This document shows, piece after piece, positions 8,259 to 17,159 of a stretch of 64,000 nucleotides of DNA; position 1 is the stretch's first letter; each line of letters starts with the position of its first letter. Source of the stretch: Bordetella genomosp. 13 (GTDB lineage: Bacteria > Pseudomonadota > Gammaproteobacteria > Burkholderiales > Burkholderiaceae_B); the NCBI RefSeq assembly GCF_002119665.1, contig NZ_CP021111.1:434001-498000 (forward strand), written 5' to 3'. The position numbers were made by a program, and so were the translations under genes. A model generated the notes under the pieces. That model was not told the origin of the DNA and did not search any database. It was given only the letters and a program-made list of their open reading frames with translations.

Positions 8259-9191
8259 TTACTTCGACGCGTTCACCATGTATTCGATGGCCGCGCGGAT
8301 GTCGTCATCCGATGCGGACATGGCGCCGCCCTTGGGCGGCATGGCGCCCTTGCCCTGGATGGCGACCTTCAGCATGGTGTCCATGCCGGTGGCGATGTAG
8401 GGCGCCCAGGCGGCCTTGTCACCCACCTTGGGCGCGTTGGCCACGCCGGTGCCATGACAGGCGAAACAGGTGGTCTTGTAGAGTTTCTCGCCGGCCGGAT
8501 TGACCGCGGCCTGCTGTTGCCCGCCAGCGGCTGGCTGTTGCTGGGGTTGCTGCTGCTGTTGCGGTTGCTGCGGTTGAGCTTGCGCCGCGGGGGCTTGCGC
8601 CTGCTGCTGCGGCGCGGGCTGGGCCGGCTGGGCAGCGGCGGCCGGCGCCGCGGGGGCTGCCGCCGTCTTTTGGGCGCCGCCCTCAGGTTCCTTGGGTTCC
8701 GGGAAGTTGCCGCCGGACTGGTTCGCCATGTAGGTCACGGCGCGGGCGATCTCGAAATCGTCAAGCGCGGGATTGCCGCCCTTGGGCGGCATGGCGCCCT
8801 TGCCTTTGATCGCCACCTGCAGCATCGAGTCGAAGCCAGTCTTGATGAAGGGTTCCCAGGCGGCCTTGTCGCCGACCTTGGGCGCGCCCGCGACGCCGGC
8901 GCCGTGGCAGGCGGTACAGGTGGACTGATAGACCTGTTCGCCGGTCTTGAAGACCTTGGGCGCGTTGGCGTCGACCAGTTCGAAGCCCGCGACGGGCATG
9001 ATGCGTTTTTCGACCGATTGCTCGGTCATGGAGTCGGACCCCGCCCCTACCTTGTCTCCGGAGGTGACGTAGCTGACGAGCAGCAGAATGACGACGACGG
9101 GTAAGATGAAGGCCAGGATGACTACGACTGCCAACTGCCTGGGCGTTTTGATCAGCGATCCATGTTGTTCGTGTGCCTGCTCGTTGCTCAT
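8259..9191 (-). CDS. membrane-anchored dihaem cytochrome c (c5-like tandem)
   Basis: Electron-carrier protein of 310 residues. One N-terminal membrane helix (about residues 20-43) has no cleavage site, so it should be anchored with both haem domains in the periplasm. Domain 1 has haem motif CTACH (92-96) and axial methionine M134 in GAMPPKGG; domain 2 has CFACH (242-246) and M284 in a second GAMPPKGG. The domains are near-duplicates (CHGxGVAxAPKVGDKAAW in both) joined by a low-complexity Ala/Pro/Gln linker at about 176-230. This resembles beta-proteobacterial cytochrome c5 proteins feeding terminal oxidases. It is monocistronic, with its own terminator at 8214. Confidence 0.93.
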   Translation of the reverse strand: MSNEQAHEQHGSLIKTPRQLAVVVILAFILPVVVILLLVSYVTSGDKVGAGSDSMTEQSVEKRIMPVAGFELVDANAPKVFKTGEQVYQSTCTACHGAGVAGAPKVGDKAAWEPFIKTGFDSMLQVAIKGKGAMPPKGGNPALDDFEIARAVTYMANQSGGNFPEPKEPEGGAQKTAAAPAAPAAAAQPAQPAPQQQAQAPAAQAQPQQPQQQQQPQQQPAAGGQQQAAVNPAGEKLYKTTCFACHGTGVANAPKVGDKAAWAPYIATGMDTMLKVAIQGKGAMPPKGGAMSASDDDIRAAIEYMVNASK

Positions 9192-9363
9192 AACCTATGT
9201 TCCTGCAAGTCGGGTACCAGGGCGCCTGTCGGCGGCAACATTCTTACTTTTTACTTCGGGCAGGCGAACACCCCAACAGCAGTGGCCTCCCCTCCACTTC
9301 CTCCGTAAGCCGCTGATTATATATCGCCAGGGTGGGGTGGTAAGGCACGCGTGGCCAGGCACG

Positions 9364-9381
9364 GGCGTGCCGGCCCGAAAG
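9364..9381 (+). repeat. 18-base direct repeat, copy 1 (upstream of tRNA-Arg)
   Basis: GGCGTGCCGGCCCGAAAG occurs here, directly upstream of the tRNA promoter, and again at 12330-12347 near the 5' end of the autotransporter gene, in the same orientation. Confidence 0.7.
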
Positions 9382-9386
9382 TCCGG

Positions 9387-9392
9387 TACAAT
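9387..9392 (+). promoter_or_regulatory. -10 element of tRNA-Arg
   Basis: TACAAT lies 12 bases before the mature tRNA 5' end. I see no convincing -35 hexamer; the spacing region is the GC-rich repeat at 9364-9381. Confidence 0.5.
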
Positions 9393-9404
9393 AGCGGTCG
9401 CGCC

Positions 9405-9479
9405 GTGCCCGTAGTTCAATGGATAGAATGAGAGTTTCCGAAGCTCTTGATACAGGTTCGATTCCTGTCGGGCGCGCCA
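9405..9479 (+). tRNA. tRNA-Arg (anticodon CCG)
   Basis: A 75-base cloverleaf with encoded CCA. The acceptor stem GTGCCCG pairs with CGGGCGC (one G-U), the discriminator is G and CCA is at 9477-9479. The anticodon loop TTCCGAA carries CCG at 9438-9440, reading CGG arginine codons. The T-arm ACAGG-TTCGATT-CCTGT is perfect. The autotransporter stop codon lies only 12 bases beyond on the opposite strand. Confidence 0.96.
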
Positions 9480-9491
9480 CAGCATCCACAT

Positions 9492-12386
9492 CTAGAACAT
9501 CATCCTGAAGCCCGCCGTGGCTGTCACCGCGTAGCTGCCTGAAAAGTCCGCGTCCGTTCCGACTTCTCCATACAGCGCATAACGCTCGCCCCAGCTGTAG
9601 TTTCCGCCTACGCCCACGCCGCCCCAGGTGCGTCCCATACGGCTTTCCACCGGCACGCCCGCCACCTGTACCCGCGCCCCGTCCAGGAACTCGTGCTTGA
9701 CGTTGACCACGCCGTAGATGCTGGCTTCGCGCGTCTTGCCCCCGCCGTCATCCCAACTGCGCGTGTAGTCCAGCGCCACGCCGAGCCGGCCTTGCAGGCT
9801 ATCGCCCTTGTCGCTCTCGACCTGGGCGCCGAACCTGTCGTCGAAGCGGTTGAACCGGGTCGACACGTAGCTCAGCTGGGCCTGCGGAATAAGGGAGAAT
9901 CCTTCCTTCACCGCGTAGGCCTTGCCTGCTTCTAGGCTCAGGCCGTAGCTGTGCGCGCTCTTGCCATTGGCCAGCCGGCCGGCAAGCCCCGAACTCAGGT
10001 CGCTGTCGAACCAGGTCGCCTGGGCTTGCGCGTCCACGTAGGCGCCGTCCTTGCCATACCAGGTCAACGTCGGGCCCAGGCCATAGGCCGTGGTGTCGAC
10101 CCGGCCGTTGCCATGGCCCGAAGACACATGCGTATCGGCCGTGCCGTAATGCACGGTGAACCCGCCGACCAGGCGCGATCCGCCTTGCTCGCCGGACAGG
10201 ATGCGATCGACGCCGAACTGCGCCTTCCAACTGTCGATGTCCTGGCGCGATCCGGTCGTGGAGACCGAGGGTTCCAGGCGGGCGGTCGTGCCTTCCACGC
10301 GGGCCCAGACGCCGTTTCGGCCGGCGCCCCGCGGGTCGTAGAGGCGATTGCCGACCCGCTGTCGCAGGGTGGGCAGCTGGCTCAAGGACATGAGCGTGTT
10401 GGCGTAGGCCTCGTAGACCGGCACGCCGGGCTGGTAGAGCGGGGGGGCGCTGCTGCCGCCGGGCGCGGCGCTTCCGCCATCCGGCGGGGTGACGCCTCCT
10501 GGCGGTGTGGCTCCGTCCGGATCCGGCGAGCCCGGGTTCGTCAACGAAGAGCGCAGGTACCAGTCGCCATCGGCCGCGTCCTTCTCCAGCACATAACCGT
10601 AGGCGCCCGCGACCAATGCAGGCTGGCCACCGATGACGTAATCGCCGTTGGCCAGGTCGAACCGGCCATCCGAGGCGCCGTTCACCTGCACGATCTGGAT
10701 GCCATGCTGCGTGGGCGCGCCCTCGCCTCCGACGTTCGTCACGGTGACCGGGGTGACGCCGGATGTGGCTCCCGTGATCACCAGCCGATCGGTCGGCGAA
10801 CTGTCATCGCCCAACCGGGTCCTGATCGCGAGGTTGCCGCCCGAAGCGGCATAGTCGCCGGCGATGGTCAGCGTGCCGAAGCCGCTGCGGGGGCCGGGCG
10901 CGATCGTGCCACGGTTGACGGTCGGGCCGACCTGGCCCGTGCCGGTCAGCCGCGCGCCCGCCCACACGGTCGTCGGGCCGCCCACTATGCCATCCACCTG
11001 CAGCGTTCCCGCCTGGATTTCCGTGTTGCCGGTGAACGCGGAGCTATCGCCGGTCAGCGTCAGTATGCCGCCGCCCAGCTTGTTGAAGCTGGACGTGCCG
11101 GAAAACCCGGTATTGATGACGACGTCGTAGGAGTCGGTATCGAACCAGGCGCCTTCGGCGCCCACTGCCTGCGTGGCGAAGCCGTTGAGATAATCGGATT
11201 GATTGCGGAGCGCGCGCAGAATGCCGCCGTCGATGTTGAGGGCCGCAGTGCCCTCTCCATGGACGACCGAGCCCGTCTCGAGCACGCCGCGGCCGCTGGC
11301 GTCGCCATTGAGATCGAGGGTGCCGGTGGAACCGCTGAAGATGGCGATATGGGTGTTGCTCTCGGCCCGCACGAGGCCGCCCCTTTCGATGGTCAGCGTG
11401 CCGGCTCCATTCCGGCCGACTTCAACGCGATCGGTCGCGGTCAGGGTCGAGATATCGCCGGTGCTGCTCGATACCGTCACCGTGCCGGAGCCGCCGGTAC
11501 CGTAGCCGATATAGACGGATGCTGCCGAAGTCGGCCCGGCTGATCCTACGGTGCTTACGGTTGCGCCGTCCAGGACTTCGAGTTCGCCTGTCCCCTCGAA
11601 GCCGGCATAGATGTTCGCGACCGTGTCCCAGATCGATGCGGGCCCCGAGACGGTGACGCGGCCGTTCCCGCCACCGGAGACGCCGATCAGCCCCTGTCCA
11701 CTGCGCACTGCGCCGCCATCGTCGATCTGGACCGTGCCAGTACCGAGGTCGCCGATGTAGAGCGAGGCCGTCCGCGATATCGTCCACGTCGAGGCACTGC
11801 CCGAAACCGTAATGTTTCCGACGCTCGTGCTGTCGAGACCGAGAAGAACCGACTGGCTACTGTCCGCCACCCCGCCATCGAGGATCCGGACCGTACCGTT
11901 GCCGCCCACTTCGACGCCGATATTGACCTGACCGGAACTGGTCCATCGCGAGGCAGCTCCGCTGCCGTCGGCGCCAGAGACGACGACCGTTCCGTTGCTG
12001 CCGGCATAGTTGCCAATATAGGCCGACAAATTGCTTACCGTGCCGCCGGCGGTGATGGTCAAAGTGCCGTCGGCCGTGTCGCCGACGACAAGGTCGTCTC
12101 CGACAATCCACTCGGGTGACTGGACGGTACCCGGGCCTACCTGGCCGAGACCCGTCACCGATTGCGCGCTGGCAATCCCGAAGCCGTCGAATGTACAGAA
12201 GAGCGTGACAAGGGCTGCCGAGAGTACGGAGCGGTGGTGGCAGGCAGTCGCGTCCTTGCCCTTCGCCCCGCGACCCCTACGCCCGGCGATATCGCCCAGT
12301 ACGGCGTCCTGCGCCTGGAATATATGTCCGGCGTGCCGGCCCGAAAGGCCTGTATTGCGTGCAACGCTCGTCGTTTTATTGGCCAT
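9492..12386 (-). CDS. autotransporter (type Va) with beta-helical passenger
   Basis: Outer-membrane/surface protein of 964 residues. The start ATG follows GGAG with seven bases spacing. The signal sequence is unusually extended: about 50 hydrophilic, basic residues precede a hydrophobic core (SVLSAALVTLFCTF) and a likely cleavage at IASAQ, near residue 75. The passenger contains imperfect repeats of the form lyIGxxGxGtvtIxdGgxV, typical of right-handed beta-helices, and an autotransporter-associated strand near LNKLGGGILTLTGDSS. A Pro/Gly/Ser-rich linker (about 625-665) leads to the C-terminal beta-barrel (about 690-964), which starts around GVWARVEG and ends in the expected aromatic residue (GFRMMF). 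No catalytic motif was seen, so an adhesin or surface-structure role is likely. Confidence 0.92.
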   Translation of the reverse strand: MANKTTSVARNTGLSGRHAGHIFQAQDAVLGDIAGRRGRGAKGKDATACHHRSVLSAALVTLFCTFDGFGIASAQSVTGLGQVGPGTVQSPEWIVGDDLVVGDTADGTLTITAGGTVSNLSAYIGNYAGSNGTVVVSGADGSGAASRWTSSGQVNIGVEVGGNGTVRILDGGVADSSQSVLLGLDSTSVGNITVSGSASTWTISRTASLYIGDLGTGTVQIDDGGAVRSGQGLIGVSGGGNGRVTVSGPASIWDTVANIYAGFEGTGELEVLDGATVSTVGSAGPTSAASVYIGYGTGGSGTVTVSSSTGDISTLTATDRVEVGRNGAGTLTIERGGLVRAESNTHIAIFSGSTGTLDLNGDASGRGVLETGSVVHGEGTAALNIDGGILRALRNQSDYLNGFATQAVGAEGAWFDTDSYDVVINTGFSGTSSFNKLGGGILTLTGDSSAFTGNTEIQAGTLQVDGIVGGPTTVWAGARLTGTGQVGPTVNRGTIAPGPRSGFGTLTIAGDYAASGGNLAIRTRLGDDSSPTDRLVITGATSGVTPVTVTNVGGEGAPTQHGIQIVQVNGASDGRFDLANGDYVIGGQPALVAGAYGYVLEKDAADGDWYLRSSLTNPGSPDPDGATPPGGVTPPDGGSAAPGGSSAPPLYQPGVPVYEAYANTLMSLSQLPTLRQRVGNRLYDPRGAGRNGVWARVEGTTARLEPSVSTTGSRQDIDSWKAQFGVDRILSGEQGGSRLVGGFTVHYGTADTHVSSGHGNGRVDTTAYGLGPTLTWYGKDGAYVDAQAQATWFDSDLSSGLAGRLANGKSAHSYGLSLEAGKAYAVKEGFSLIPQAQLSYVSTRFNRFDDRFGAQVESDKGDSLQGRLGVALDYTRSWDDGGGKTREASIYGVVNVKHEFLDGARVQVAGVPVESRMGRTWGGVGVGGNYSWGERYALYGEVGTDADFSGSYAVTATAGFRMMF
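12330..12347 (+). repeat. 18-base direct repeat, copy 2 (inside autotransporter 5' region)
   Basis: Second exact copy of the sequence at 9364-9381. Here it encodes, on the minus strand, part of the unusual N-terminal extension (LSGRHA). Confidence 0.7.
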
Positions 12387-12559
12387 TGCGGGTCTCCGTC
12401 AGACGTTGAGTTTGCCGTTTACGCTCATTCTTATTACGGCAGTACTCGCTTTTCTTTAACGAAGGATGACGCTCAGGCTACGCCGGCGTGCCATCGCGCT
12501 TCGCGGCACTGCCTTGCCAACCCGATATGTGCAGCCCGCAGAACAGGCGCGTCCCCGCG

Positions 12560-13879
12560 CTACAGCCCGAACGGCCAAGTGTCTGGCAAGCCTTCGCGCC
12601 GTGCCGTGGGCAGGGGCGTTACGGCGCTGGTCCGGTCCATCCACACATAGGCGTCGAACTGCCGAGTCAGGGAGGCCCGAACGTAGTGGCTGTACCGCTC
12701 CGTTTCCGGACGATAGATCACGCCTATGAATCGTTCCAGGCGCTGCCGGGCCAGGTTTTCGCGCAACCCATCGTCCAGGCCGTCCATGTCCAGCATGAAC
12801 CTCGGGATGTCCGTGCGATGCATGAGGCACTCGTAGCTCTCCGCCAGCGCCGGCCTGACTGCCATTACTTCCATGGGTCCTTCCCATTGGCCCGCGGCCG
12901 CCACCGTGCCGGTGTGCGTGCCGAAGCCGATCAGCGCGGCTGCGCGGCCGTAGCGCTCGCGGCAGAGCTGTCCGATGTTGATCTCGTCTCGTACGCTGCC
13001 CATTTCCGTGGCGGCCGCGTCGCCGATGTGCGAATTGTGCGCCCACACCACGGCGTTCGCGCCCTCGCCGTGGGCGCGCAGGACGTGTTCGAGCGTTTCG
13101 AACATGTGGGTGTCGCGCAGGTTCCAGCTTTGCGCCGAGCCTAGGTACATGGCGCGGTAGTAACGCTCCGCGGCGGCCACCAGCCGCGCATTCTGCGCGG
13201 CGTCGAAGAAATCATCGCCGTCCTGGCCTGCATATTCCAGGCGTCGCTCGAGCAGGTCGCGCAACTGCGCCAGCACGGCCTGCTCGCATTCCGCATGCCG
13301 GCTCGTCAGTGCGGCATGCCCGTACGCGGCAGGATCTTTGCGCCACGGCGCCAGGCAACCGTAGCGTTGGCGGGCGATGCGTCCCGCGGTGGGATCGACC
13401 TTGTCCAGATAGGCCAGCACGGCGGCCATCGATTGCCCCAGGCTGTACATGTCCAGGCCGTAGATGCGTACTTGCCGTTCCGCCGGCACGTTCGCATTGT
13501 GGTCGCGCAGCCATGCCGCGAACGCCGCGAAGTCGGTATTGCGCCACATCCATGTGGGGAAGCGTCCGAAGGCCGCGGGATCATCGTCCGCCGCGCCGCC
13601 GCGACCGCGCGCCTGCCGGTCCAGAAGGGCGGCGTCGGGCCAGTCGGCCTCCAAGGCCACGATGGTGCAGCCGTGGTGCTCGATCAGGCGGCGTGTGGCC
13701 GCCGCGCGAGCACGATAGAAGTCCGACGTGCCATGGCTGGCTTCGCCCAGAAGGACGACCCGGCGGTCCGCGTACCTGTCGAACAGCCGTGCGAAAGCGG
13801 GGCCATCCGCATCCGTCCACGGCAGCGCCGCCTTGCCTACCCGCACCGCCAGCTCATCGTCATCCCGGTCATTCCCCAT
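12560..13879 (-). CDS. erythromycin esterase-like protein
   Basis: A 439-residue member of the erythromycin esterase/EreA-like superfamily (metal-independent hydrolases with conserved Glu and His). The N-terminal signature VVLLGEASHGTSDFYRARAAATRRLIEHHG is clear, followed by LEADWPDA, the RNTDFAAFAAWLRDHN segment and VVWAHNSHIGD. The ATG at 13879 is chosen because GGAG precedes it by seven bases; this makes it overlap the end of the upstream PCMT-like gene by 11 bases, so the two are coupled. Most family members in this setting have no proven macrolide esterase activity, so resistance should not be assumed. The pairing with a PCMT-like methyltransferase suggests a shared repair or modification role, which is unproven. 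Confidence 0.88.
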   Translation of the reverse strand: MGNDRDDDELAVRVGKAALPWTDADGPAFARLFDRYADRRVVLLGEASHGTSDFYRARAAATRRLIEHHGCTIVALEADWPDAALLDRQARGRGGAADDDPAAFGRFPTWMWRNTDFAAFAAWLRDHNANVPAERQVRIYGLDMYSLGQSMAAVLAYLDKVDPTAGRIARQRYGCLAPWRKDPAAYGHAALTSRHAECEQAVLAQLRDLLERRLEYAGQDGDDFFDAAQNARLVAAAERYYRAMYLGSAQSWNLRDTHMFETLEHVLRAHGEGANAVVWAHNSHIGDAAATEMGSVRDEINIGQLCRERYGRAAALIGFGTHTGTVAAAGQWEGPMEVMAVRPALAESYECLMHRTDIPRFMLDMDGLDDGLRENLARQRLERFIGVIYRPETERYSHYVRASLTRQFDAYVWMDRTSAVTPLPTARREGLPDTWPFGL

Positions 13880-14543
13880 CGTCGGTCTCCGAGTCGGGCC
13901 GCCAGCCATGCCTGCCGACCAGCGGAACGAACCTCACCTCGCCCAGGCGCTCCTGCGCATAGTCGGCCTGCCCGTGCCTGGTCACCCTGACGAGGTGTTG
14001 CCATCCGCCAGTGCCGCCTATGGGCATGACAAGGCGGCCTCCTATGGTCAACTGCTCGCGCCATGCCGGCGGCACGATAGGACCGCTGGCAGCGGCCACG
14101 ATGGCGTGAAATGGCGCGCGCGACGGCAGTCCCTCCGTGCCGTCGCCTAGATGAACTTTTACATTGTTGTACGCCAGTGCCCGCAGTCGTTCGCCCGCCT
14201 GCAGCGCCAGCGGCCCATGCCGCTCGATCGTGTCCACGCGCCCGGCGATGCACCCCATCACCGCGGCCGCGTAGCCCGAGCCGGTGCCGATGTCCAGCAC
14301 CGCATCGTCCGGCTGCAATTGCAGCGCCTGCACCATCAGCGCCACGATGTACGGTTGTGAAATGGTCTGCCCGCACCCGATGGGCAAGGGCCTGTCCTCG
14401 TAGGCCAGGGCGCGTGCATCGTCCGGCACGAACATCGACCGCGGCACGCGGCGCATGGCCTCCAGCACGCGTTTGTCATGTATTCCGCGCGCCTCCAATT
14501 GCAGTCGCACCATGTTGTCGCGCAGTTGCTGCTCTTCGTCCAT
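13869..14543 (-). CDS. protein-L-isoaspartate O-methyltransferase family protein (PCMT-like)
   Basis: SAM-dependent methyltransferase of 224 residues, the usual length for PCMT, which methylates L-isoaspartyl residues to start their repair. Visible features are VPRSMFVPDDARALAYEDRPLPIGCGQTISQPYIVALM (substrate loop), the SAM-binding motif LDIGTGSGYAAAVM, and GDGTEGLP. The ATG at 14543 is preferred over an in-frame GTG just upstream (14546); the Shine-Dalgarno is weak. It is the first gene of a two-gene unit with the erythromycin-esterase-like gene. It resembles the non-canonical PCMTs paired with that family instead of the surE-pcm-nlpD locus. Confidence 0.9.
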   Translation of the reverse strand: MDEEQQLRDNMVRLQLEARGIHDKRVLEAMRRVPRSMFVPDDARALAYEDRPLPIGCGQTISQPYIVALMVQALQLQPDDAVLDIGTGSGYAAAVMGCIAGRVDTIERHGPLALQAGERLRALAYNNVKVHLGDGTEGLPSRAPFHAIVAAASGPIVPPAWREQLTIGGRLVMPIGGTGGWQHLVRVTRHGQADYAQERLGEVRFVPLVGRHGWRPDSETDDGE

Positions 14544-14729
14544 CACGCTCGCCGAAACGGGATAGAGATATGTCCTGCGTCGCGCAGGCAGAGAAGGTCA
14601 GCAAAGCGCGTGCCAGGGTGAGTGCATCCCCCGTGGCGGGCGGGGCACGAGGCATGCCGCGCGCGGTCCTGCTTTCAAGCCTTGGAAATCATGCGTCTTC
14701 GAAGACTGACGAAGGCCGGGGCGCCATGG

Positions 14730-15872
14730 CTACTTCATGTGCAGGATTTCCCGCCCCACCGACCGTATGTCGGTCTTCCCGCAGAACGCCATCGACAGGT
14801 CGAGTTCCGTGCGGATGATGTCCAGCGCGGCCGCGACACCCCGCTGTCCCATGGCGCCCAGCCCATACATCATGGCCCGGCCGATGTACGTGCCGCGCGC
14901 GCCGAGCGCGACCGCCTTCAGCACATCCTGCCCGGAACGGATGCCGCCGTCCATGTGCACTTCAATGTCGCGGCCCACCGCTTCCACGATCGCCGGCAGG
15001 CTGGATATCGAGGACGAGGCGCCATCCAGCTGGCGTCCGCCGTGGTTCGAGACGACGATGGCGTCGGCGCCGGACTTCACCGCCAGCCTCGCGTCATCCG
15101 GATGCTGGATGCCCTTGACGATCAACTTGCCGTTCCAGCGGCCGCGTATCCATTCGATGTCCCGCCAGGACAAATGCGGATCGAACTGTTCCCTGGTCCA
15201 GTCGGCCAGCGAACGCATGTCGTCCACGCCCTTCACGTGGCCGACGATGTTGCCGAACTGGCGGTGCTTCGTGGCCAGCATGTTCCAGCACCAGCGCGGC
15301 TTGGTGGCCAGGTTCGCGAGATTGCGCAACGTGGGACGAGGCGGGGCGGACAGACCGTTCTTCTTGTCCTTGTGGCGCAAGCCCATCACCTGCAGATCCA
15401 TCGTGACCACCAGTGCCGAGCAGTTGGCGGCCTGCGCCCGATCGATGAGGCTCTCGACGAAGCCCCTGTCCCGCAGCACGTAGAGCTGGAACCAGAACGG
15501 GTGGCGGCCGGTCGCCTCCGCCACGGCTTCGATGGGGCAGATGCTCATGGTCGACAGCGTGAACGGAATGCCGGCATCCCGTGCCGCGCGCGCGGCCAGG
15601 ATCTCGCCGTCGGCATGCTGCATACCGGTCATGCCCGTGGGCGCGATGGCCACCGGCATGGCGACGGGCTGGCCCACCATGGTGGTGGCGGTGCTGCGCA
15701 CCGCAATGTCCAGCGCCACGCGTTGGCGAAACTCGATACGCTGGAAATCCGCCTCGTTGCTGCGATAGGTGTACCCGGTCCACGAGCCCGTATCCACGTA
15801 GTCGTAGAACATGCGCGGCACGCGCCTGCGCGCGAGCGCCCGCAGGTCTTCTATGCAGGCGATGTGCTTCAT
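14730..15872 (-). CDS. FMN-dependent alpha-hydroxy-acid oxidase/dehydrogenase (LldD family)
   Basis: Oxidises an L-2-hydroxy acid to the 2-oxo acid using FMN. The protein has 380 residues. Characteristic features are the N-terminal RVPRMFYDYVDTGSW, the APTGMTGMQHADGE segment, the lysine in KLIVKGI (K253), the catalytic histidine H277 in the signature SNHGGRQLD, and DGGIRSGQDVLKAVALGARGTYIGR for the FMN phosphate. A longer in-frame reading upstream is rejected because the ATG at 15872 overlaps the upstream flavin monooxygenase stop (ATGA) and matches the family N-terminus. It is the last gene of the catabolic cluster; the true substrate (lactate, mandelate or another) is unknown. Confidence 0.92.
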   Translation of the reverse strand: MKHIACIEDLRALARRRVPRMFYDYVDTGSWTGYTYRSNEADFQRIEFRQRVALDIAVRSTATTMVGQPVAMPVAIAPTGMTGMQHADGEILAARAARDAGIPFTLSTMSICPIEAVAEATGRHPFWFQLYVLRDRGFVESLIDRAQAANCSALVVTMDLQVMGLRHKDKKNGLSAPPRPTLRNLANLATKPRWCWNMLATKHRQFGNIVGHVKGVDDMRSLADWTREQFDPHLSWRDIEWIRGRWNGKLIVKGIQHPDDARLAVKSGADAIVVSNHGGRQLDGASSSISSLPAIVEAVGRDIEVHMDGGIRSGQDVLKAVALGARGTYIGRAMMYGLGAMGQRGVAAALDIIRTELDLSMAFCGKTDIRSVGREILHMK

Positions 15873-17131
15873 GCCCGCGCTGGCGCCTCTTCGAAAGTCC
15901 GGTACCCTTCCTGCATCGCGATGTGGTCGGCGATGTACTTGGCGTCGTGCCAGGTGCCGTAGATGAAGGACGACGCCCGATTCACCAGGTTGGGCAGCCC
16001 CAGGAAATAGATGCCGCTTTCGGCGGAGATGCCGCGCTTGTGGAAGGGCAGGCCGTTCTCGTCGAAGGCGTTCACCTTCAGCCAGCCGTAGTCGAACTTG
16101 AAGCCCGTGGCCCACAGAATCGTCGTGATCCCTGCTTGCTTCAGGTCGAGGCTCATGACGGGATTCGTCAGGCACTCCGGGTCCGGAAGCAATTCCCAGG
16201 CGGCCGGCTCGGGCGGGAAGGGCAGCCCGTTCTCTTCGATGTAGGCGTCGGCATCGCGCAGCACGTCGAAATAGGCACGGTCGCCCTCCGCCACATTGCG
16301 GGCCAGGCCTTCCGCGAACTCGATGACGCCATCGCGGTACGACGCGGTAAGGCCCACCAGCGTGATGCCGCTGTGGGCCAGGCGGCGGAAGTCCACCGTC
16401 CTTCCTCCCTCGTAGCCGCTGACCGCGAAGGCGACGTGCGCCTTCTTGGGCTTGATCCTGACTTCATCCCACAGGCCCAGGGCGCCGAGCCACCAGCAAT
16501 AGTCGCGGCCGCGATAGGAGCGGGGCGGGCGGTAATGCTCGCCCACCGACAGATAGACGGTTCGGCCCGCCTGGCGCAGCTCTTCGGCGATCTGCGAGCC
16601 GGATGCGCCGGCACCCACCACCAGCACGGCTCCATCGGCCAGCTGCCGCGGGTTCTTGTAGGCCGAGGAATGCAGTTGGTGTACGCCCGCATCTTCGGGA
16701 ACGAAGTTCGGATAGGACGGCAACTGGAACGGGCCGGTCGCGACGACGACGTTGACGGCATCGATCACGCCTTGCGACGTCGTCACCTTGAAGCCGGGCC
16801 GCCCCGCGTGACGCTCGACCTGCGTAACCTCGACCCCCGTGCGGACAGGCGCCGAGATCATCTCGGCGTAGTCCTGGAAGTACCGCGCCATGCGTTCCTT
16901 GCTGGGAAAACTGCCGGGGGCGATGTCGTCGAACTTCATCGACGGGAAACGGTCGTGCCACGCCGGCCCGTTGGCTACCAGCGAGTCCCATCGCTCCGAT
17001 CGCCAGCGTTCCGCGATGCGATGCCGCTCGAGCACGACGTGTTCCACGCCCATGAGCGTAAGATGCTCGCTCATCCCGATGCCGGACTGTCCCGCGCCGA
17101 CCACGACGGTGTTGATTCTTTCCACTGACAT
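15869..17131 (-). CDS. FAD/NAD(P)H-dependent flavin-containing monooxygenase
   Basis: Class B flavoprotein monooxygenase of 420 residues. Two Rossmann motifs are present: VVVGAGQSGIG at residues 9-19 (FAD) and VLVVGAGASGSQIA at about 169-182 (NADPH), with a late ATGF-type motif (LWATGFKFDYGW). AGGA precedes the ATG at 17131 at good spacing. The gene overlaps the hydroxy-acid oxidase by four bases and follows the class II aldolase gene closely, so the three form one operon. The likely chemistry is N- or S-oxygenation or Baeyer-Villiger-type oxidation of a small organic substrate taken up or produced by the neighbours. Confidence 0.9.
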   Translation of the reverse strand: MSVERINTVVVGAGQSGIGMSEHLTLMGVEHVVLERHRIAERWRSERWDSLVANGPAWHDRFPSMKFDDIAPGSFPSKERMARYFQDYAEMISAPVRTGVEVTQVERHAGRPGFKVTTSQGVIDAVNVVVATGPFQLPSYPNFVPEDAGVHQLHSSAYKNPRQLADGAVLVVGAGASGSQIAEELRQAGRTVYLSVGEHYRPPRSYRGRDYCWWLGALGLWDEVRIKPKKAHVAFAVSGYEGGRTVDFRRLAHSGITLVGLTASYRDGVIEFAEGLARNVAEGDRAYFDVLRDADAYIEENGLPFPPEPAAWELLPDPECLTNPVMSLDLKQAGITTILWATGFKFDYGWLKVNAFDENGLPFHKRGISAESGIYFLGLPNLVNRASSFIYGTWHDAKYIADHIAMQEGYRTFEEAPARA

Positions 17132-17159
17132 TTTGCGATTCCTGTAGATGTCTGTCGCG

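Noticed and set aside
9244..9489. Possible protein reading TGIEPVSRASETLILSIELRA on the minus strand
   Set aside because: This is the well-known spurious translation of the antisense of a tRNA gene; the tRNA-Arg at 9405-9479 explains it.
12560..13879. Macrolide resistance gene
   Set aside because: Family membership alone does not show esterase activity on erythromycin; most chromosomal relatives paired with PCMT have no proven resistance role.
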